Below are positions 19,602-27,373 of a stretch of 33,644 nucleotides of DNA, piece after piece. Each line of letters opens with the position of its first letter. Within the stretch, counting starts at the first letter, position 1. This DNA is from Minisyncoccota bacterium (lineage in GTDB: Bacteria > Patescibacteriota > Minisyncoccia > UBA6257), in contig JAQVJR010000001.1 of NCBI GenBank assembly GCA_028695015.1, forward strand, positions 1 through 33,644, written 5' to 3'. The notes under the pieces are model-generated. The model saw nothing but the letters and a program-made list of their open reading frames with translations. It was not told the origin of the DNA and made no database searches. Position numbers and translations under genes: made by a program.

Positions 19602-21617
19602 CTATGACTCTGTTGCTAAAATTGTTATTGGCACACTGACCCCAGTTCCTGCTTGTGAAGAATTAGGAGTGGTGATTTGTAAATCAAATTCCATTGCACT
19701 ACTAGGCGCAATATTAGTGTCTAAGGTTTTTTTATTAACTGAATAATCTAAAACCGTCCAGTTGCCTCTTGGATCTCCAGATTCATCAAGTTGTACAAAC
19801 TCATGAGTATATTTTAGATTTCCAGCAGATAAAGTCCATTCTTCATCACCAATGGTATTATCACCATAAATATATAAATCAACAGACACATTTGAATTAT
19901 TAATTACTGCTATTCCATAAGTTCCTGTTTCAGGTACTTGTGTAGAATCAATGGCTCTTTTTTTCCCACCAGCTGGCATTAAGCCATAATCAAATACAGC
20001 AGGACTAACACTGATATCAATAGAAACCACTAACTGAATAGTTGTTGATCCAGAAATAGCTAAAGGAGTTGATTGTAAGCTCACATCTCCTTCAGAAACT
20101 GTAATATCACTAGGACTTGTTATCTGAATTTTTATTGTTTCATTATCTAGGGCCCCAGAGCCAACATCTAATTGGATATAGACACATATTTGAGAATTAC
20201 TAACATTCATTGTGCCTGATACGGTTGCCTTAGATGAAGAAAAATTAACTCCATTAGTATTAAAAGCTGTGGCATCAACAGGAATAGAAGAAGCTTCACA
20301 AACAGCTTGTTGTTTGTAAAAAAGCTTAACATTAGAAAGATTAGCATCTGCATCTACTGTACCTGTTTCAGAGATAATAATTTTACTCACTGTCTGATTT
20401 GAATCACTAGTAAAAGTAAAAGCCCCACCAACATAATTATTAGTTGAAGGAATATCCATTACAGAAACATGATTTCCAGTAACACCAACAGTCAAAGTTT
20501 TATCAGCAGATATTGGAGTATAAGTAACAACAATTAATCCTTGACCACCAGCACCTGCTCTATCGCAATAATTCGATCCTGGTGCTCCACCACATCCTCC
20601 ACCACCACCACCATAAGCTCCACCATCTCCACCATTTCCTGGGTAGCCACCATTAGCTCTTTGACCACCACCTCCTCCACCACCACCACTTGGGCCATAA
20701 GTGGCTGAATTCCAAGCACTAACATTACCAGAATCAATTGATCCTTGACCACCAGCCCCTGAAGTACCACCACTAGTATTATCACCTCCTCCACCACCAC
20801 CTCCAGCACCCTTACCCACAGCACCAGAACTTCCATCAGATTCATCACCTCCTGCGCCTCCTCCTGAGCCATCATATCCTGCACCACCAGCACCACCAAT
20901 TGCTCTATTTGCTGTCTTTCCATCTGTGGATTGTCCACCATTAGCTCCACCACCACCAGAACCTCCATCACCCCCTGAATTCGAAGCTTCTTCACTTGTT
21001 CTCCCTACACCACTAGGACCAGCAGAACCTCCACCACCTCCTCCAGGAATACGAACAGCAGTTCTAGTCTTCCCACCATCACCTCCACTAAATTTTATAT
21101 CTCCTATTGAAGCTACTCCACCAACACCACCTGCATTATTCCCATCTACTGCATTTTTTCCAGCACCACAAGAAAGAACTGTATTTCCATTATCATCTTT
21201 TAAAAATGTATCTTGTTCTGAACCTCCTGCAGCTACAGCAATACTATGATTACCACTTGATAAAGATTGATTAGAGATAGAGGCATAAGAACCACCACCT
21301 CCTCCACCACCACCTTTTGTAGTAGCATTTCCATAAATACTACCATTGCCTCCTGCACCAATACATTCAATTTTATTATTAGAATCATCCCAATCAACTG
21401 GTACATTCCATGTACTCCCAGAAGTAATAAATCCTCGACATTGACCATTACCAATATCACTTCCAAAACCACAAACAGTTTGAGCTTCAGCTAATTGAGT
21501 CTTAGATCCGATAACAGAATCATTCCAAATCTGGAGAATGTGAAAAACTCCACCTTGGATTAAAGCGAAAATAATTAAAAAAACAATAAATCTATTAATA
21601 TCTTTATAAAAATTCAT
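19602..21617 (-). CDS. Large secreted glycine-rich protein with C-terminal W-x-L-like paralogous domain
   Basis: Signal/TM N-terminus; GGGGGGGGSYAS... Gly-rich region; C-terminal VSPAVFDYGLMP...GDEEWTLSAGNLKYTHEF...FDLQITTP similar to the 147-aa neighbour. Confidence 0.85.
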   Translation of the reverse strand: MNFYKDINRFIVFLIIFALIQGGVFHILQIWNDSVIGSKTQLAEAQTVCGFGSDIGNGQCRGFITSGSTWNVPVDWDDSNNKIECIGAGGNGSIYGNATTKGGGGGGGGSYASISNQSLSSGNHSIAVAAGGSEQDTFLKDDNGNTVLSCGAGKNAVDGNNAGGVGGVASIGDIKFSGGDGGKTRTAVRIPGGGGGGSAGPSGVGRTSEEASNSGGDGGSGGGGANGGQSTDGKTANRAIGGAGGAGYDGSGGGAGGDESDGSSGAVGKGAGGGGGGGDNTSGGTSGAGGQGSIDSGNVSAWNSATYGPSGGGGGGGGQRANGGYPGNGGDGGAYGGGGGGCGGAPGSNYCDRAGAGGQGLIVVTYTPISADKTLTVGVTGNHVSVMDIPSTNNYVGGAFTFTSDSNQTVSKIIISETGTVDADANLSNVKLFYKQQAVCEASSIPVDATAFNTNGVNFSSSKATVSGTMNVSNSQICVYIQLDVGSGALDNETIKIQITSPSDITVSEGDVSLQSTPLAISGSTTIQLVVSIDISVSPAVFDYGLMPAGGKKRAIDSTQVPETGTYGIAVINNSNVSVDLYIYGDNTIGDEEWTLSAGNLKYTHEFVQLDESGDPRGNWTVLDYSVNKKTLDTNIAPSSAMEFDLQITTPNSSQAGTGVSVPITILATES

Positions 21618-21657
21618 TTACCTGATAATGCTTTTTTAAAAAACTATTTAAAAAAAT

Positions 21658-21831
21658 TTATAATCCGATTTGAATAGTCACTTTTAAAAAATAAGCTGCT
21701 AATAATAGAAAAATCAAGGTCGCAAAAACTCCAGCAATAAAACCCGATAATGAAGAAGCTAAAGTTTTTCCTATCTTGAATTTAAAATCCCGAGGCTCTT
21801 TAGAAATAAAATCTCTTGTTAATTTTTGCAT
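21658..21831 (-). CDS. Small single-TM protein, 57 aa
   Basis: Manual translation: MQKLTRDFISKEPRDFKFKIGKTLASSLSGFIAGVFATLIFLLLAAYFLKVTIQIGL*. Below the length cut of the supplied ORF track. Confidence 0.5.
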   Translation of the reverse strand: MQKLTRDFISKEPRDFKFKIGKTLASSLSGFIAGVFATLIFLLLAAYFLKVTIQIGL

Positions 21832-21935
21832 TTTTTTAAATTATTAAAGTTATCAAATTACTCTTAATGTCAACCTTAATAATATTATACCTAAATACAA
21901 AATTAACCTCAAGCAAATAATATTAAATAAAAAAG

Positions 21936-22006
21936 TACCCCCAGGAAGAATCGAACTTCCATCAATTGCTTAAAAGGCAACTGCTTTTCCATTAAGCTAT
22001 GGGGGC
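21936..22006 (-). tRNA. tRNA-Lys (anticodon UUU)
   Basis: Minus strand GCCCCCATAGCTTAATGGAAAAGCAGTTGCCTTTTAAGCAATTGATGGAAGTTCGATTCTTCCTGGGGGTA; acceptor, D, anticodon (GTTGC CTTTTAA GCAAT) and T stems all pair; CCA not encoded. Confidence 0.95.
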
Positions 22007-22015
22007 AATTAAAAC

Positions 22016-22044
22016 TTGACGAAAAACCTATTAGATAATACTAT
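22016..22044 (+). promoter_or_regulatory. Sigma-70-type promoter TTGACG-17-TACTAT upstream of efp
   Basis: TTGACG (22016-22021), 17-nt spacer, TACTAT (22039-22044); efp ATG at 22077. Confidence 0.6.
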
Positions 22045-22076
22045 ATCATTGAATAAAATATAAATCAATAAATAAT

Positions 22077-22637
22077 ATGATCTCTACATCTGATTTTGAA
22101 AAAGGCATGGTTTTAAAAATTGATAATCAGCCTTGGCAAATTATTAATTTTGAATTTTATAAACCTGGCAAAGGAGGCGCGGTCATGAGAACTCAATTAA
22201 AAAACTTTCTTACAGGCAAAGTATTAGAAAAAACTTTTCGTTCTGGAGATAAATTTGAACAAGCAGAAATTGATTATCAAACAGCTCTTTATCTTTATTC
22301 TGATAGAAAATCAGCTATTTTTCAGATAGAAAACTCTAAAGAAAGAATCAGTTTTGATTTAGAAAAAGTCCAAGATTTAACTAAATTCTTAAAAGAAAAA
22401 ACAGAAGTTTCTATTATCTTTATAGAAGATGAGCCTGTTTCTATAAAAATTCCAATAAAAATAGAATTAAAGGTTATAGAAGCTCCAGAGGCAGTAAGAG
22501 GCAATACAGTCAGTGGGGCTCTTAAAACTGTAACTTTGGAAAATGGATTAAAGATAAACACTCCCCTTTTTATTAAAGAAGGTGAAAAAATCATTATCAA
22601 TACAGAAACTGGTCAATATGTGGAAAGAGCTAAATAA
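22077..22637 (+). CDS. efp: Elongation factor P
   Basis: DFEKGMVLKIDNQPWQIINFEFYKPGKGGAVMRTQLKNFLTGKVLEKTFRSGDKFE; GNTVSGALKTVTLENGLKINTPLFIKEGEKIIINTETGQYVERA. Confidence 0.95.
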   Translation: MISTSDFEKGMVLKIDNQPWQIINFEFYKPGKGGAVMRTQLKNFLTGKVLEKTFRSGDKFEQAEIDYQTALYLYSDRKSAIFQIENSKERISFDLEKVQDLTKFLKEKTEVSIIFIEDEPVSIKIPIKIELKVIEAPEAVRGNTVSGALKTVTLENGLKINTPLFIKEGEKIIINTETGQYVERAK

Positions 22638-22639
22638 CC

Positions 22640-23461
22640 TTAAATTACTTTTAAAATATCTCTAATATCTTCACTCACATAACCTTTGAATAAATCCTTT
22701 ACTGCTTGTTTTTCATAATCAGGTGTTTGAGAACTAGCTATTAAGAAAACATTACAACCAAGTTTGCCAGGCAAAACCAAATCCAATTCAAATACATCAC
22801 CAACTATCAAGCATTGTTCTGGTTTCACAGATGATTGTTCCCAGATTTGATTTAAAACATCATAATATCGTTTTCTTCTTAAATAAATCTTTCTTTCCAA
22901 ACCTTGTATTTTTATAAACTCAGGCACTAAATCAAAATTGGTATCAAGCCAATTTTTTTGTGCATCACCAAGGATTTTCAATTTTTCTTTACCTAAAGGA
23001 TTTAATACTTGTATTTTATTCAAAACTGCATCTGGTCTTGAATTAGTTACTATAAAAACTGGTAATTTTTTAATTAATTTTTCTAAAACTTCTTTAGCTT
23101 CTTCTTTAAAACAAATTCTACTCTTTAAATAATTCTGGCGGAAAATCTGATGAACAACTTTATCCCTTTCTTTATTTTTTTTAAATACATCATATTTATC
23201 TAAAAGAACTTGAGCAACAGCTGAGGCTAAAAGATAATCATCAGCCTTAGCTGGAGCAATAATCAATCCCTTATCTTTCCAACCATATTGTTCAGGGTTT
23301 TTCAAAACTTCCTTTTCAATCTCTTCCCATTCTTTATCTAAATTATCTTTGCCTAAAAGATTAGCATAATCTTTCTTAAAACTTTTTAAAAATGGCTTGG
23401 CTTCTTCTTGAACCTGAGTTAAAGTACCATCAAAATCTAAAACAACAATCTTATTCTTCAT
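22640..23461 (-). CDS. HAD-superfamily hydrolase
   Basis: VLDFDGTLTQ; VTNSRPDAV; LIVGDVFELDL. Confidence 0.82.
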   Translation of the reverse strand: MKNKIVVLDFDGTLTQVQEEAKPFLKSFKKDYANLLGKDNLDKEWEEIEKEVLKNPEQYGWKDKGLIIAPAKADDYLLASAVAQVLLDKYDVFKKNKERDKVVHQIFRQNYLKSRICFKEEAKEVLEKLIKKLPVFIVTNSRPDAVLNKIQVLNPLGKEKLKILGDAQKNWLDTNFDLVPEFIKIQGLERKIYLRRKRYYDVLNQIWEQSSVKPEQCLIVGDVFELDLVLPGKLGCNVFLIASSQTPDYEKQAVKDLFKGYVSEDIRDILKVI

Positions 23462-23823
23462 TATCCTCTAGGATCAACTTTAATACCATCATTTAAATAT
23501 CGAGGCACAATATGAATATGTGGCCGATGAGCAACTTCAGATTGAGCCGCCTCTCCTTGATTAATCATTAAGTTATAACCATCAGCCTTTAATTCTTTCA
23601 TATGTTTTTCTGCTAATTCTCTAGCTAAAGAACAAATCTTCTGCCATTCTTGTTCAGGCATTTCTCCAATATTAGCCGTATGATTCTTAGAAAACAAAAC
23701 AATATGACCTTTAGCAATTGGATGAATATCAAAAATAACTAAGAAATTATCATCTTCATAATATTTCTCTGAAGGTATTTCCCCTTTTATTATCTTACAA
23801 AAAACACAATCATCTTTTAACAT
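23461..23823 (-). CDS. HIT family nucleotide-binding protein
   Basis: CVFCKIIKGEIPSEKYYEDDNFLVIFDIHPIAKGH; HRPHIHIVPR. Confidence 0.93.
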   Translation of the reverse strand: MLKDDCVFCKIIKGEIPSEKYYEDDNFLVIFDIHPIAKGHIVLFSKNHTANIGEMPEQEWQKICSLARELAEKHMKELKADGYNLMINQGEAAQSEVAHRPHIHIVPRYLNDGIKVDPRG

Positions 23824-23891
23824 ATTTTTAATTTATTAAATTTTTCTAAAATATATCTGTATTCATAAAACTGCCTAATCTTTTTTTGTCA

Positions 23892-25112
23892 GTCTTTGAT
23901 GCAGCGAACCGAGCGGCCATCCCCCCGGTGAGTAGGCCAGCCTAATCAATAAGCATTGCTTTCAATAGACAAATAATTAGTCCACTGGCCAGAGACTGTA
24001 GAAGTCCAGTAGGTTCCGTAACTGTCAACACCGCTGAACGACCCATTGTTATAATTCCGAGTGCCACCTACTGTCAATTTAAGCGGACTTTCAAAAGCGC
24101 CTTGTGCATTACTCGGAACCCAAGAACGAGATTCATTACTCCATTCGTCTAAAGTAGGGATTCTCCACCCAAGAGGACATGGGTTATCAATTCCACTCGC
24201 TTCTTGCCAAAGATGATGGTTTTGTGGATTTCTCCAATCATAAGGAGAACCCGTTCCTGTAATGAAATTACTATGCCCAGGAGTATCAGAGCTTGAACGA
24301 GTAGAAGTTGTCCCACTAGTTCTTGATTGATGTCCATCATCTAATCTTCCCCATTGAAATAAATCTCCATAGGCATTTGTATCAGTAGATGAAATAGCTA
24401 CTCTAGAAGCTCCTAAGTTTCTATCCATCCAGCATTTGCCTTGACTTTCTACTGTGCCATAGGTTACAGAAGATCCTTTATATGTGAAAGTAATATTATC
24501 TCCGCATTGCCAGCCAACAGGAGGACCACCAGATGCAAAAGATTCAAAACAATTTGTATTTAGAGAAATGGGGGCTAAAGATAAATTTGTTCCTAATTCA
24601 TAAAGAGAATCAATATTACCCCCATCTTTGCTAGTAACATCTCCTGAGCCTCCTTCAGAATAATACTCACTTTCCATATTAGCCGTTAGCTTAAAGGTCT
24701 TTCCTAAAGAATCTACTGTATATACATAATAAAGCCCTTTGTCTTTATTACTAACCGGATCTATAGGTAAATTACTTAAGGAGGTAAAGCCACTCATTTT
24801 TGTAAAATCAATGGGGATCCATCCAGAACCATCTATTAACTGGGTAGTAGCACTAGAGCCTTGACCTGTACTACATTGAATTCCTTGAACATGTGAATAT
24901 GTTTGATCATTTTCTCCAATAAATTCTTCTGGTTTTTTAACTATAAACAAGGCAATAGCATTTCTTAAAGCATTTAAATCAGAAATTCTACTAGAATCTC
25001 TGGCCTTAGCTAAGAGCTCTGTAGGATTAATGACTAAAACAATAGTAGTAGAAAGAACAGCTAAGATACCAATAACAATAAGTAATTCTAATAAAGTAAA
25101 CCCTTTTTTCAT
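23892..25112 (-). CDS. Type IV prepilin-like protein fused to a Fib_succ_major-like domain; in-frame TGA at 23946-23948 separates the last 18 codons (ORF-track end is 23946)
   Basis: Prepilin motif KKGFTLLELLIVIGILAVLSTTIVLVI; C-terminus GKCWMDRNLGASRVA...CPLGWRIPTLDEWSNE...YWTSTVSGQWTNYLSIESNAY*LGWPTHRGDGRSVRCIKD*, same frame across the first stop. Confidence 0.8.
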
Positions 25113-25113
25113 A

Positions 25114-26133
25114 TTATTTATTTTTTATTAAATTAATGGGTTTTGATAATTTAAATTGTTTAATATTCTCTATTGTTTTTATTATTATATTCTCCAAAGC
25201 TTCTTGCGTATTAAAGGCATTATGAGGCGAAACAATCACATTATCTAAATCTATAAACACATGATTAGCTAAAAGGATTTTTAATTTTTCAGAAGGAATA
25301 TCTTGTTTTTCCATAAGCATTCTCTGTTCTTCTTTTAAATCCCCTTCTTCTTCTAAAACATCCAAAGCAGCACCACCAAGATGATTATTCTTTATTGCCT
25401 CATAAAGCGCCTGGGTTTCTATTATCCCTCCTCGAGCTGTATTAATGATATAACAACCAGGTTTTGTTTTAAAAATATTATCTTTATTTATCAAATGATG
25501 TGTTTCTTTATTATGAGGAACATGCAAACTAATCACATCAGAAACAGATAAAAGATTTTCCAAATCCACATATTCAAATCCTAATTGTCTGGCTAATTCT
25601 TCTTGAGGATATTTATCATAAGCAATGACCTTCATTGAAAATCCTTTAGCAATTTTAATCACTTCTCTACCTATTTTACCAACCCCTATTACTCCTAAAA
25701 TCTTTTCATATAATTCTCTACCTTGTAATCCTTCTAAAGAAAAACTACCTGTTTCCCTCACTTGATGATAAGCATCATAGACCTTTCTTATCAAGCATAA
25801 TAATAAAGCAAATGTATATTCTGCCACTGTATGTTCTCCATAATCTGGTACATTAGATACTAAGATATTATTATCTTTACAATAACTCAAATCAATATGG
25901 TCAAAACCAGTAGAGCGAGTAGCAATAAATTTTAAATTCTTTAATTGTTTTAAAACTTCTTGAGATAATTGAGATCCAATAAAAACAGAAACAATTTCAT
26001 AATCCACATATTGACTAACATTTTCTAAACTTAATTTTTCTTGAGTAAAATCAATTAATTCTAAAAAATCAGGATATTTTTCTAAAATTCCCTTTTCCTG
26101 TTCTGTTAATTCAAAGAAGATGATTTTTTTCAT
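25114..26133 (-). CDS. D-isomer-specific 2-hydroxyacid dehydrogenase (D-lactate dehydrogenase-like)
   Basis: GVIGVGKIGREV Rossmann motif; TARGGII; LDVLEEEG; VSPHNAFNT catalytic His. Confidence 0.88.
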   Translation of the reverse strand: MKKIIFFELTEQEKGILEKYPDFLELIDFTQEKLSLENVSQYVDYEIVSVFIGSQLSQEVLKQLKNLKFIATRSTGFDHIDLSYCKDNNILVSNVPDYGEHTVAEYTFALLLCLIRKVYDAYHQVRETGSFSLEGLQGRELYEKILGVIGVGKIGREVIKIAKGFSMKVIAYDKYPQEELARQLGFEYVDLENLLSVSDVISLHVPHNKETHHLINKDNIFKTKPGCYIINTARGGIIETQALYEAIKNNHLGGAALDVLEEEGDLKEEQRMLMEKQDIPSEKLKILLANHVFIDLDNVIVSPHNAFNTQEALENIIIKTIENIKQFKLSKPINLIKNK

Positions 26134-27328
26134 AATTTGAAATTTGGATTAATCTATTGTATTTTACCATTCTTTCTTCTGGCTGTGGAGCTCCAGATTT
26201 TAAAGCCCAAGCTCTACTAGCCCAAGCTAAATCAGCAATAAAATTATCTTCAGTTTCTGCACTCCGATGACTGATAATAATTTTAATTTTATTCTTAATA
26301 GCTAAATTAATAGTTTTTAATGTTTCTGAGATTGTCCCAATCTGAGTTGGTTTGATAATTACTCCATTAATGGCTTTTAATTTAATTGCCTTTTCCAATA
26401 TTTCATAATTAGTCGCTGTTAAATCATCACCAATAATAATGGTTTTAATTTTCCTGTTTGTTGCTAAAGCCTTAAAACCTTCAAAATCATTTTCTTCAAA
26501 TGGATCTTCTATTGATAAAATATCAAAACGAGTAATCAGTTTTGTATAAATATCTAATAATTCTTTTTGAGAAACACTTTTATCTTCTTTAATTTCATAT
26601 TTCTCCTTTTCTTTGTTATAAAAAGAATCAGCAGCCACATCTAAAGAAAATCTGATTTTATCTTTTAAATTTAATTGATCTCTAATTTCTTCAAAAATTT
26701 CCAAGGGTTTTGTATAGTCTTCACCTAGCATTATCAAACCTCCTTCATCACCAAATACATTTTTACCAAATTCTTTTTTAAAATATTCTTTTAAACCTGC
26801 AAAGAATATTTGTGCTGTTTCTAAACAAGCTTTTAAATCTTTTATCTGAGGCACAATCATATATTCTTGAATCCTAGGCCCAGAAACAGCATGTTGACCT
26901 CCATTAATTAAATTAAATAAAAACAAAGGCAAATCTTTTCTTTTACCTTTGATTGAAATGTATTTTTCTAAATATTGCCAAAGCTCTAATTTTTCCTTTT
27001 TAGCTGCTAAATAACAAAAAGCTTGTGATAAAACTAAAATCAAATTTCCCCCAAAAGCAGATTTATTCTTTGTGCCATCTAATTCTAATAAAAATCCATC
27101 AAAGTCATTAATATCAACAAATTCAACATCTAGCAACCTTTCTTTGATTTTTTCAAATTTCCTCACTGCTGTATATGGATTCATTACAAAAACCTCTTTT
27201 TCGCCAACACTTTTCCCATGAGGCACACTAGAGCTAACTTCAATATTTCCACTTCTCATAATGGCCTTTAAAGTCTCCTGACCCCTTGAATCATAAATTA
27301 TTTTAAGAAAAATATTGTCAATTTTCAT
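26111..27328 (-). CDS. eno: Divergent enolase
   Basis: DSRGQETL, NGGQHA, FGDEGG, SIEDPFEENDFEG, GDDLTATN, VIIKPTQIGT, SHRSAETED, KSGAPQPEER; N-terminal catalytic loop is divergent. Confidence 0.88.
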   Translation of the reverse strand: MKIDNIFLKIIYDSRGQETLKAIMRSGNIEVSSSVPHGKSVGEKEVFVMNPYTAVRKFEKIKERLLDVEFVDINDFDGFLLELDGTKNKSAFGGNLILVLSQAFCYLAAKKEKLELWQYLEKYISIKGKRKDLPLFLFNLINGGQHAVSGPRIQEYMIVPQIKDLKACLETAQIFFAGLKEYFKKEFGKNVFGDEGGLIMLGEDYTKPLEIFEEIRDQLNLKDKIRFSLDVAADSFYNKEKEKYEIKEDKSVSQKELLDIYTKLITRFDILSIEDPFEENDFEGFKALATNRKIKTIIIGDDLTATNYEILEKAIKLKAINGVIIKPTQIGTISETLKTINLAIKNKIKIIISHRSAETEDNFIADLAWASRAWALKSGAPQPEERMVKYNRLIQISNYEKNHLL

Positions 27329-27373
27329 TATGATTTTTTATTATCTGCAAAAATACAAAGCCAACAATGCAAC

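Noticed and set aside
20534-21494. Overlapping ORFs in other frames of the Gly-rich gene (20534-20995 -, 20926-21249 +, 21233-21472 -, 21267-21494 +)
   Set aside because: Low-complexity GGN-type DNA lacks stops in alternative frames, giving V/E/L- or P/S/T-rich artefacts. The 671-aa frame has a signal peptide and a paralogous domain.
23873-23947. 8-bp direct repeat gcctaatc (23873-23880 and 23940-23947) flanking the prepilin 3' end, as a possible insertion or deletion scar
   Set aside because: Too short in AT-rich DNA to claim a duplication; no other mobile-element signs.
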